From assembly GCF_023630705.1 (NCBI RefSeq), contig NZ_JALQEM010000005.1, positions 1-64,000 of the forward strand: a stretch of 64,000 bases of DNA, given 5' to 3'. This DNA comes from Caballeronia sp. GAFFF1. GTDB lineage: Bacteria; Pseudomonadota; Gammaproteobacteria; Burkholderiales; Burkholderiaceae. The notes under the pieces were generated by a model that was not told where the DNA came from, did no database searches, and saw only the letters and a list, made by a program, of their open reading frames with translations. The position numbers were made by a program, and so were the translations under genes. Positions 56,528 through 64,000 of this stretch are shown in pieces (position 1 is the first letter of the stretch; each line of letters begins with the position of its first letter).

Positions 56528-58063
56528 ATGCGTAGACTTTCCTTGATTGCAGCGGCCGTCGCCGTGCTGGCGGGCTGCTCGTTGGCCCCGAAGTACGAGC
56601 GTCCCGCGCCGCCGGTCTCGTCGACGTTCCCGACCGGCGGCGTGTATGCCACGCAGCCGGGCGCAGCGGATGCAGGCGCGCGCAGCGCGAACGGCGTCTC
56701 GGGCGCGGAGATCGGCTGGCGCGATTTCTTCGTGGATGGGCGGTTGCAGCGGCTTATCGACATCGCGCTGAAGAACAACCGCGATCTGCGCGCGTCGGTG
56801 CTCAACATTCAGGCGGCGCAGGCGCAGTACCGCATCGTGCGCTCGGAGCTGTTCCCGTCGATCACGGCGCAGGCAGATCAGTCGAAGCAGCGCACGCCGC
56901 GCAATCTGTCGTTCTTCGACCGGACCATCTCGAACACCTATTCCGTGGGCCTGAACGCGTCGTGGGAACTCGACTTGTTCGGCCGCGTGCAGAGCCTGAA
57001 GGATCAGGCGCTGGCGCAGTATTTCTCCACGGCCTACGCGCGCAAGGCGTTCGAGATTTCGCTCGTGTCGCAGGTGGCTTCGCAATATCTGCAGGTGCTG
57101 CAAGCGGATGACCTGCTGCAAGTCACCGAGCAGACGCTTAAGACCGCGCAGGAGTCGTACAACATCGTCAAGCTGCAATTCGACAACGGCACGGCTTCCG
57201 AGCTGGATCTGTCGCAATCGCAGACGGTGGTGGAAACGGCGGCGGCGAACTTGCAGGCGCAGCAGCGCGCGCGGGCACAGGCGGTGAACGCGCTGGCGCT
57301 CCTGGTCGGCGAGCCGATTCCCGACGATCTGCCGGCCGGCATGCCGCTCAACGAGCAGGACTTGCTGACGGACATTCCGGCCGGCTTGCCGTCGGATCTG
57401 CTCACGCGTCGTCCCGACATCATGGAAGCGGAGCAGAATCTGCTCGCGGCGAACGCGAACATCGGCGCGGCGCGGGCGGCGTTCTTCCCGAGCATTTCGC
57501 TCACCGGCAGTTTCGGCACGCTCAGTCCGACGCTCGGCGGCTTGTTCAAGCCCGGCTCGGCGGCGTGGAGTTTCGCGCCGACGATCACGCTGCCGATCTT
57601 CCAGGGCGGCCAGAATCAGGCGAATCTGGATCTGGCGAACATCCAGAAAAACATCCAGATCGCGGCGTACGAGAAGGCGATTCAGTCCGCTTTCCGCGAT
57701 GTCGCCGATGGCCTCGCCGCGCGCGGCACCTACGATCAGCAGATCCAGGCGCTCGAACGCGACACGGCGGCGGAGCAGCGCCGGCTCGACTTGTCGACGA
57801 TGCGGTATCGGCAGGGCGTCGATAGCTATCTGAACGTGCTGACCGCGCAGCAGGATCTGTACTCCGTGCAGCAGACGCTCATCACCGTGCGCACCGAGCG
57901 GCTCGCGAACCTCGTCAATCTGTATCAGGCGTTGGGCGGCGGGTGGGTCGAGCATACCGGCGATGAGCCGCGCCCGGCCGACGCGCCCGCTACCCCCGCA
58001 GCGCCCGCCGATGTCGGCGCGGCGAGTACGCCGCAGGCGGCGTCGGCTGCGGTGGCTGGGTGA
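56528..58063 (+). CDS. oprB: RND efflux outer-membrane channel (OprM/OprB-like, NodT family)
   Basis: A 511-residue outer-membrane lipoprotein forming the trimeric tunnel. Lipobox LAGCS lies at residue 17. Two OEP repeats are visible; the turn motif of each half is recognisable (ASWELDLFGR and FAPTITLPIFQGG), with long coiled-coil helices between them. The end is Pro/Ala-rich and dispensable-looking. It completes a tripartite pump with the two preceding genes and ends before a hairpin terminator. Confidence 0.94.
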   Translation: MRRLSLIAAAVAVLAGCSLAPKYERPAPPVSSTFPTGGVYATQPGAADAGARSANGVSGAEIGWRDFFVDGRLQRLIDIALKNNRDLRASVLNIQAAQAQYRIVRSELFPSITAQADQSKQRTPRNLSFFDRTISNTYSVGLNASWELDLFGRVQSLKDQALAQYFSTAYARKAFEISLVSQVASQYLQVLQADDLLQVTEQTLKTAQESYNIVKLQFDNGTASELDLSQSQTVVETAAANLQAQQRARAQAVNALALLVGEPIPDDLPAGMPLNEQDLLTDIPAGLPSDLLTRRPDIMEAEQNLLAANANIGAARAAFFPSISLTGSFGTLSPTLGGLFKPGSAAWSFAPTITLPIFQGGQNQANLDLANIQKNIQIAAYEKAIQSAFRDVADGLAARGTYDQQIQALERDTAAEQRRLDLSTMRYRQGVDSYLNVLTAQQDLYSVQQTLITVRTERLANLVNLYQALGGGWVEHTGDEPRPADAPATPAAPADVGAASTPQAASAAVAG

Positions 58064-58085
58064 TTGGTTTAGTCGATTGTTTGGG

Positions 58086-58110
58086 AGCCCGGCCGATGTG
58101 CCGGGCTTTC
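58086..58110 (+). terminator. Terminator after the efflux operon
   Basis: An 8-bp GC-rich stem AGCCCGGC / GCCGGGCT, a 6-base loop, then TTC. The T-run is short. It lies 23 bases after the oprB stop. Confidence 0.65.
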
Positions 58111-58149
58111 GTGTCTTAGGACGTGCGCTTCGACGTCAACCGTCCCGCA

Positions 58150-60831
58150 TCAACGACTCCGGCGCACCGCTCCCACCGCTTCCCGCAGATACTGCGCCGT
58201 GCGGCTTTCCTCGTGACGCGCAACCACGTGCGGCTCGCCCGCGACGAGTATCCTGCCGCCATCCTCTCCCGCGCCCGGACCCATGTCGATGACCCAGTCG
58301 CTGTCGGCTGCAACCCGCATGTCGTGCTCGACAACGACCACGGTATTGCCCGCATCGACGAGCCCTTGCAGTTGCGCCATCAGGCGGTCGACATCCGCGG
58401 GGTGAAGGCCGGTGGTCGGTTCGTCGAGAATATAAAGCGTATCCGCGCGATGCGCCCGCTGCAGTTCGGTCGCGAGCTTGATGCGCTGGGCCTCGCCGCC
58501 CGACAGTTCCGTCGCAGGCTGGCCGAGACGCAGATAACCGAGCCCGATGTCGCGCAACACGGTGAGCGCGCGCATCACCGCAGGCTCGGCGGCGAAGAAC
58601 GCGCATGCGCTATCCACGCTCATCGCAAGGACGTCCGCGATATTCTTGCCTTGCCATTCGATTTCCAGCGTCTGCGGGTTGTAACGCGATCCGTGACACG
58701 TGGAGCACGAGGTAAAGACGCTCGGCAGGAAAAGTAGTTCGACGCTCACGAACCCTTCGCCCTCGCACGTCGGGCAACGCCCCTGTGCCACGTTGAACGA
58801 GAAGCGGCCCGCGCCGTAGCGGCGCTTGCGCGCGGCAGGCGTATCGGCGAAGAGCTTGCGCACGTGATCGAAGAGGCCGGTGTAGGTCGCAAGATTGGAG
58901 CGCGGCGTCCGGCCAATCGGCTTCTGGTCGACGCGCACCAGTCGCTTCACGGTCTCCATGCCTCCCGCGATATGTCCGTCCGCGGGCGCGTCCACGCGCG
59001 CGAGCAGCGGGTCCTGCTCTTCGTCGCCTTCGTCGTCGAGCAGCCGGCCGAGCCGCGCGGCGACGAGCTCGGGCAGCGCCTGACTCACGAGGCTCGACTT
59101 TCCGGATCCGGATATTCCTGTCACTGTCGTGAAGCAGCCAAGAGGAAACGCGACATCGATTCCATGCAGGTTATTGCGCGTGATGCCCGAAAGCCGCAAC
59201 CAGTCCCGCGCGGCACGGGGCCGGCGCATCGAGGGCGAACCCTCGGCGAACAGATGCCGTCGCGTCTGCGATGCCTCTATCGCGGCCAGTCCTTCAGGTG
59301 GCCCGCTATACAGCACTTCGCCGCCCGCTTCGCCGGCTGCGGGGCCGACATCCACGAGCCAGTCTGCGCGCCGCATCATGTGCAGATCGTGTTCGATCAC
59401 GAAAAGCGAATTGCCCGCCGACTTCAGGCGCTGCAACGCGACGAAGAGCGCTTCGCTGTCGGCCGGATGCAGGCCGGCGGAAGGCTCGTCCAGCACATAG
59501 ACCACACCGAAAAGCTGGGACGCAAGCTGAGTGGCAAGCCGCAACCGCTGCAACTCGCCGGATGAGAGCGTGGGCGTCGCGCGATCGAGCGAAAGATAGC
59601 CGAGCCCCAGATCCGTCAGCGTGACGAGGCGCTCCAGCAGGTCGGCGGCGATGCGCTCGGCGGCCGCGCGTTTCTCGTCCGAGAGGTTGGGCGTCCGTCG
59701 CACGTCCGGCGCCGCCTTGTGCGCCGAACCGCCGGCGGCCACGCGTTTCGCCGTCGCCGCGCGCCGCGCCTCCTCGTTGAGCACATGGCCGTCGTTATCG
59801 GTCTCGGGCCACGCGCCGCGTGCAATCGGTTCGAGCAGTTCAGCTAGCCGGTTGAGCGACAGCCGCGAGAATTCGGCGATATCGAGTCCGGCGAACGTCA
59901 CCGACAGCGCCTCTTGCTTCAGCCGTTTGCCGTGACACGCCGCGCAATCCTTGCCGACCATGAAACGCAACACCCGCTTTTTCATCAGCGCGCTTTGCGT
60001 ATGGGCGAAGGTGTGCAGGACGTAACGGCGCGCGCTGGTGAAGGTTCCCTGGTAACTCGGCTCTGCGCCGCGTTTGAGCGCCGCTTGCGTCTCCTTCGGC
60101 GTGAGGCCCGCATAGACCGGTACGGTCGGTTGTTCTTCGGTGAAAAGAATCCAGTCGCGATCCTTCTTCGGCAAGTCACGCCACGGCTTGTCCACGTCAT
60201 AACCCAGCGTCACCAGGATGTCGCGCAGATTTTGCCCGTGCCACGCGGGCGGCCACGCGGCCACGGCGCGCTCGCGGATGGTCAGCGTATCGTCGGGGAC
60301 CATCGACGCTTCCGTGACCTCGTAGACGCGTCCCAGGCCGTGACAGACCGGGCACGCGCCCTGTACGGTATTCGGCGAAAAGTCCTCGGCGTAGAGCATC
60401 GGCTGGCCGGCCGGATAGCTGCCCGTGCGGGAGTAGAGCATGCGCACGAGACTGGACAGCGTCGTGATGCTCCCCACCGACGAACGCGCATTCGGCGCAC
60501 CGCGCTGCTGCTGAAGCGCGACGGCGGGCGGCAAACCTTCGATCGACCCGACTTGCGGCACGCCGACCTGCTCGATCAGACGCCGTGCATAAGGCGCGAC
60601 CGATTCGAAGTAACGCCGTTGCGCTTCGGCGTACAACGTGCCGAACGCAAGCGACGACTTGCCGGAGCCCGATACGCCCGTGAAGACGACGAGCGCATCG
60701 CGGGGAACGTCGACATCGACGTTCTTCAGATTGTGCTCGCGCGCGCCACGGACGCGCACGAAGCCCGCGAGAGCGTCGCTCCTGTCGCCTTTCGACGACC
60801 GCGTCTTCGGCAGTGTTTTAGGTGCTGGCAT
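58150..60831 (-). CDS. Class II UvrA-like ABC ATPase (UvrA2)
   Basis: An 893-residue UvrA paralogue. Both ATPase halves are complete: Walker [21 protein letters not shown] and [15 protein letters not shown]; signatures [14 protein letters not shown] and [14 protein letters not shown]; Walker [15 protein letters not shown] and [13 protein letters not shown]. Zinc ligands CPTC and CSTC are present in the second half, and CPVC and CAAC in the first. True UvrA is about 950 residues; class II forms lack the UvrB-binding segment and act in DNA-drug resistance, as in DrrC. Start at 60831 is preceded by AAGAG; the open frame to 60951 is not family-like. It is convergent with the efflux operon. Confidence 0.88.
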   Translation of the reverse strand: MPAPKTLPKTRSSKGDRSDALAGFVRVRGAREHNLKNVDVDVPRDALVVFTGVSGSGKSSLAFGTLYAEAQRRYFESVAPYARRLIEQVGVPQVGSIEGLPPAVALQQQRGAPNARSSVGSITTLSSLVRMLYSRTGSYPAGQPMLYAEDFSPNTVQGACPVCHGLGRVYEVTEASMVPDDTLTIRERAVAAWPPAWHGQNLRDILVTLGYDVDKPWRDLPKKDRDWILFTEEQPTVPVYAGLTPKETQAALKRGAEPSYQGTFTSARRYVLHTFAHTQSALMKKRVLRFMVGKDCAACHGKRLKQEALSVTFAGLDIAEFSRLSLNRLAELLEPIARGAWPETDNDGHVLNEEARRAATAKRVAAGGSAHKAAPDVRRTPNLSDEKRAAAERIAADLLERLVTLTDLGLGYLSLDRATPTLSSGELQRLRLATQLASQLFGVVYVLDEPSAGLHPADSEALFVALQRLKSAGNSLFVIEHDLHMMRRADWLVDVGPAAGEAGGEVLYSGPPEGLAAIEASQTRRHLFAEGSPSMRRPRAARDWLRLSGITRNNLHGIDVAFPLGCFTTVTGISGSGKSSLVSQALPELVAARLGRLLDDEGDEEQDPLLARVDAPADGHIAGGMETVKRLVRVDQKPIGRTPRSNLATYTGLFDHVRKLFADTPAARKRRYGAGRFSFNVAQGRCPTCEGEGFVSVELLFLPSVFTSCSTCHGSRYNPQTLEIEWQGKNIADVLAMSVDSACAFFAAEPAVMRALTVLRDIGLGYLRLGQPATELSGGEAQRIKLATELQRAHRADTLYILDEPTTGLHPADVDRLMAQLQGLVDAGNTVVVVEHDMRVAADSDWVIDMGPGAGEDGGRILVAGEPHVVARHEESRTAQYLREAVGAVRRSR

Positions 60832-61002
60832 CCACTCTTTGAAGAATCCGGGAAGCGGGTGATGAAACGGCTCGGCAGCATGTCGCGTGCCATCGTCAAG
60901 GCGCAGAGCGGGTTGACCGATGAGCACCGGCGGCACACCGGTTGCTGCCACTTTTGTCCCGCCACGCGCTCGTAGCGGGCTCTACGTTACGGTGGTGCGC
61001 AT

Positions 61003-62148
61003 ATGGGAGTATTCGGCCAGATCGCCGGCGCCGCGATCATGATCTGCACGCTCGCCGATATTTTTCTCACGATCCTGTACGCGCGTGTCGGTCGGGGACG
61101 AGCCAGGCGGCTCGGCGCCGGACTCATCAGCCTTGCCATCGCACAGGGAGTCTGGGCCGCGTTCCGCCGCCTACCCATGAAGGACGGCCCTAAACGCGAG
61201 GCGCTGTCCTTCGCGGGCCCTCTGATTCTCGTTCTGTTGCTCGTCACCTGGACGCTTTGCCTGACGCTCGGCGATGCGCTGTTGTTGTGGCCCGCGCTCG
61301 GAGACAGCGTGCGCTCCAGTTCGGGGCCGACACCGACGGGGTTCATGGCAGCCGTCTACGCGGCGGCGACCAGTCTGTCGATCACGGGCTCTAGCGACTT
61401 CATCCCGCACACAAACGCGTACAGGATGATCTACCTCACCGACTCGTTCATCGGCACGGCAGTCGTGACCTTGACGCTGTCGTACTTGCTGCAACTTTAC
61501 GGGGCATTGCAGCGGCAGAATACATTGGGGCAGCAGCTCTTTTTCCTCACGCGAGAAACAGGCGACGCAGTCGAGCTTATTCAAGGGCTGGCGGTCGGGC
61601 AGCATCCGGAGACGGCCTATTCGATGCTCGCGGACGCTGCGCAGTCGCTGTCATCGGTGCACGAGTCGCTGAGAATTTACCCGATCACTTTCTTCTTCCG
61701 CTATCCCGAGCCGCACTTTTCACTGGCTGCGATCTCGTTCATGGCGCTCGAGACGGTGTCACTGCTCAGAGCCTGCCTGAGCGACGAAGCCTCAGACTTG
61801 CTGAAGCATGGCGGTGCCGTCGAAGTGCTTTGGCGGGCCGCGTTGGCCACGCTGGACACACTGGATGGTGCGTACGTGCACTCGGGCCGCCGCCTTCGGC
61901 GCTGCGGTGCAGAGTTGAACGATGACACGCGTGCAGCATGGGCCGACCATTTCGGGCGCGCGGCACAAGCGCTGCGCGCTGCGGGACTGAAGCAGTTGAT
62001 CGACGATGGCGGGGCCGACGAGTACGTTAGACAGCGTGCCGTCTGGAATGGACTGGTTATGAGCATCGCGCAGTATTCGGCGGTCAATCTTGATGATCTC
62101 GGTGCGTCGTCAGAACAGTCTACGGCGGTAGGGCGGCTGGGTTCCTGA
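61003..62148 (+). CDS. Putative ion-channel-like membrane protein
   Basis: A 381-residue protein with about four hydrophobic segments in the first 170 residues and a soluble helical C-terminal half. The loop AATSLSITGSSDF before the last membrane helix resembles a two-transmembrane potassium-channel pore loop, but the usual TVGYGD filter is replaced by SITGSSD. The start MGVFGQIAGAAIMICTLADIFLTILY fits a membrane helix. The C-terminal part has no family I know. It is divergent from UvrA2 with 171 bases between. The family is uncertain: the pore could be altered or non-conducting. Confidence 0.62.
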   Translation: MGVFGQIAGAAIMICTLADIFLTILYARVGRGRARRLGAGLISLAIAQGVWAAFRRLPMKDGPKREALSFAGPLILVLLLVTWTLCLTLGDALLLWPALGDSVRSSSGPTPTGFMAAVYAAATSLSITGSSDFIPHTNAYRMIYLTDSFIGTAVVTLTLSYLLQLYGALQRQNTLGQQLFFLTRETGDAVELIQGLAVGQHPETAYSMLADAAQSLSSVHESLRIYPITFFFRYPEPHFSLAAISFMALETVSLLRACLSDEASDLLKHGGAVEVLWRAALATLDTLDGAYVHSGRRLRRCGAELNDDTRAAWADHFGRAAQALRAAGLKQLIDDGGADEYVRQRAVWNGLVMSIAQYSAVNLDDLGASSEQSTAVGRLGS

Positions 62149-62718
62149 TGGATCAACTGTTCCATTCCTGAGGCGAAGGTCCTTCGAATCTTTGCCGCGC
62201 CTGCCAGCATCATCAGGAATGCGCTCGATTGCCTCGTCCCGATGCGTTCGCTCGTATCGGTATATCGATGACTAATCCGTATTCGAAAGCGGAGTGCGAG
62301 CGGTCGCGCTACTGCCGCCCCGTTTGGAGCAGCGCTGAAGCTAGTCATGAGACTGACGGACTCCCGAGAGTCGCGAGCAGGTCTGTAATACCGACTGCTG
62401 ATACAGTCGATCAATCTTTCTTATAGGGACGCCACGATTCCTTACGTTCCGCCTTCGAAACGGCCGGTGAATGCGTATTGCTTCGCTGCAAGCAAGCTGT
62501 ACTACGCTCGTTGGCACTTGTGCAGCAAGGCTCCGTACCACTATTCGTGCCACCGCGAATTCACACCGGAAGCTTACGATCAGCCATCAGAGCCGAGTAG
62601 GACAACGCATCGACCGGACGCTTTGTTTAGGGCGCGATTCAACAAAACGGGACGCGCGCCGTTATCCCATCAATGAAACGGCTATATGAACAAAACCTAA
62701 ACGACTTGTAACTTGAAA
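62149..62718. other. Long intergenic region before the chemoreceptor
   Basis: 570 bases with no ORF I can support; short frames here lack ribosome sites and have poor codon use. It is AT-richer than the flanks. The only clear signal is the FliA-type promoter near 62639-62665. It may hold remains of older sequence. Confidence 0.5.
62639..62665 (+). promoter_or_regulatory. FliA (sigma-28) promoter candidate
   Basis: TCAA, then exactly 15 bases, then GCCGTTAT. The sigma-28 consensus is TAAA-N15-GCCGATAA, and TCAA is a frequent -35 variant. Seven of eight -10 bases agree, with one changed (GCCG-T-TAT for GCCG-A-TAA allows two shifts). It lies 54 bases before the chemoreceptor gene, the expected target class. 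Confidence 0.7.
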
Positions 62719-64000
62719 ATGTCATTCGCGAAGAAACTCTGGCTTCCTCTCATCCTTAGCCTCCTCTGCCTCGTCGGCCTTTCCCTTGCAGACGCCTATC
62801 ACACGCGTAACCTTCGGATCGAGGAGCGCCAGCTAGACCTGCAGCATGCGTCACAGGTGGTCGACAGCATCGTGAAGGCGTACGCAAGGCGCGTGTCGGC
62901 AGGCACTATGACTGCGCAGTCGGCGCAAGCCGAGGCACTCGAGGGCATTCGCCAGGTTCGCTACGGCGCGAGCGGCTATTTCACCGTCTTGGACTACAGC
63001 GGGAAGATACTCACGCACGGCGCGAAACCAGAGATTATCGGTAAGCCGATGCTGGATTTCCGCGATCCCGACGGCGTGTACTTCTACCGCGATGCTATCG
63101 AAACAGCCAAGCGCGACGGCAGCGGCTATGTCCGTTATGCCTTCTCGAAACCCGGCACAGGCGAACTGGTGCCCAAGTTATCGTTCGTGCTGGGTTACCA
63201 ACCGTGGGGCTGGGTCTACATGACCGGCGTGTACATGGATGATATCGACGCCGCGTTTCACGCAACGGTCGCCTGGAGCCTTGCGGCAGTGCTTATCGTG
63301 GCGCTCAGCCTGTGTGTCGTTGTCGCGCTGCTCAACCGGAGCATCCTGCGCTCGCTTGGCGGCGAGCCGGGCGTTGCCGCGGCGCTCGCCAATCAGATCG
63401 CAGACAACAACCTGTCCGTTGCCGTGCAGACCGCCGTTGGTGACGAAGCAAGTCTGATGGCGGCGATGTCGAGGATGCAGAAGCAATTGCTCTTCGCCGT
63501 CAGCACTGTGAAGCAGTCGGCGAACGCGATCGCCAACGCAAGCAGGGAGATCGCCTCGGGAAACACTGATCTCTCGTCGCGCACGGAACAGCAGGCCGCG
63601 TCACTCGAGGAAACGGCCGCAAGCATGGAGGAATTGACCGCGACCGTGCGGCAAAACTCCGAGAACGCCCGACAGGCAAGCGGCTTGGCAGAAAACGCGC
63701 GCAGCGTGGCGGAGGAAGGTGCCGAGATCGTTGGCGACGTCGTCAGCATGATGGCTTCGATCGAGGAAAGCTCCAGCAAGATTGCGGAGATCATCGCGAT
63801 GATCGAAGGCATCGCCTTTCAGACGAACATCCTTGCGCTGAACGCGGCGGTGGAAGCAGCGCGCGCGGGCGAGCAGGGCCGTGGTTTCGCGGTGGTGGCG
63901 AGCGAGGTTCGCAGCCTAGCGCAACGTTCGTCCAGTGCGGCAAAGGACATACGCGCTCTGATCGAAAGCTCGACGAGCCGCGTGCACGTGGGCACTGAAC
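62719..64000 (+). CDS. Methyl-accepting chemotaxis protein, partial at window end
   Basis: A transmembrane chemoreceptor; 427 codons are visible and no stop is reached. The first membrane segment (about 8-25) and second (about 190-212) enclose a periplasmic single-Cache domain, with [19 protein letters not shown] and [19 protein letters not shown] typical of sCache_2. A HAMP-like region follows. The signalling domain has [20 protein letters not shown] and the conserved hairpin tip [20 protein letters not shown]. Ligands of sCache_2 receptors are often small organic acids, but this is not decided. The missing part would hold the end of the signalling helix and any CheR/CheB docking site. Confidence 0.93.
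   Translation, partial: MSFAKKLWLPLILSLLCLVGLSLADAYHTRNLRIEERQLDLQHASQVVDSIVKAYARRVSAGTMTAQSAQAEALEGIRQVRYGASGYFTVLDYSGKILTHGAKPEIIGKPMLDFRDPDGVYFYRDAIETAKRDGSGYVRYAFSKPGTGELVPKLSFVLGYQPWGWVYMTGVYMDDIDAAFHATVAWSLAAVLIVALSLCVVVALLNRSILRSLGGEPGVAAALANQIADNNLSVAVQTAVGDEASLMAAMSRMQKQLLFAVSTVKQSANAIANASREIASGNTDLSSRTEQQAASLEETAASMEELTATVRQNSENARQASGLAENARSVAEEGAEIVGDVVSMMASIEESSSKIAEIIAMIEGIAFQTNILALNAAVEAARAGEQGRGFAVVASEVRSLAQRSSSAAKDIRALIESSTSRVHVGTE

Noticed and set aside
54598-56808. 736-codon minus-strand frame opposite the RND permease
   Set aside because: Composition is shadow-like (Arg/His/Glu), no motifs, and the permease on the plus strand is complete.
62467-62689. Short frames before the chemoreceptor
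   Set aside because: Two overlapping frames, both without ribosome site; they cross the FliA promoter candidate.

Overview
The window is chromosomal DNA of a high-GC betaproteobacterium of the family Burkholderiaceae, most likely Paraburkholderia or Caballeronia. The evidence is gene order and protein type: recA-recX-DUF2889-sucCD-terC-pilin-pglL-moaC, ilvE-waaF-azlCD, pgk-pyk-fba-purC-purE-purK-sua5, and a bpeR/bpeAB-oprB type efflux locus. The genus is inferred from this pattern, not from a database search. The first ~134 bases are homopolymer runs that look like an assembly artefact, so the window probably begins at a damaged contig end that cuts off a minus-strand gene.

Layout. 1-4.8 kb: DedA and GlsB-type membrane proteins, envelope lipoproteins (degenerate LytM/NlpD type, BamE type), small unknown genes and a tRNA-Met. 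4.9-9.1 kb, minus strand: an MHS-type transporter downstream of a TctDE-like two-component system. 9.3-18.2 kb, plus strand: recA with a LexA box, recX, DUF2889, succinyl-CoA synthetase, TerC, then a type IV pilin followed by a PglL-type O-oligosaccharyltransferase. 18.2-26.3 kb: moaC, a BepA-like M48 protease with a long Asn-Ala-Ala repeat, then a minus-strand run from ilvE through waaF to a YheT-type hydrolase. 26.6-36.3 kb: azlCD, lower-glycolysis genes (pgk, pyk, fba), de novo purine genes (purC, purE, purK) and a Sua5-type tRNA modification enzyme.

36.3-46.7 kb is the accessory, surface-directed part: a methyltransferase of unknown target, an intact trimeric autotransporter (YadA-like), a GDSL lipoprotein, PBP4 (dacB), a QseBC-like two-component system, and a second YadA-like gene broken by an apparent one-base deletion just before its anchor. 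46.8-51.0 kb: a DegQ/MucD protease and several small genes. 51.0-58.1 kb: a TetR repressor divergent from a complete RND tripartite pump, with an AcrR-type operator between them. 58.1-64 kb: a class II UvrA paralogue, an ion-channel-like membrane protein, and a methyl-accepting chemotaxis protein that runs off the end and has a FliA-type promoter candidate.

I found no CRISPR array, rRNA, prophage, complete insertion sequence or recognisable defence cassette. Most of the window is conserved housekeeping DNA. The observations most worth following are the broken adhesin, the pilin/PglL pair with its long leader, the repeat-bearing protease, the efflux operator, an alternative-frame coding signal inside the recX leader, and the TctDE/MHS transporter pairing.
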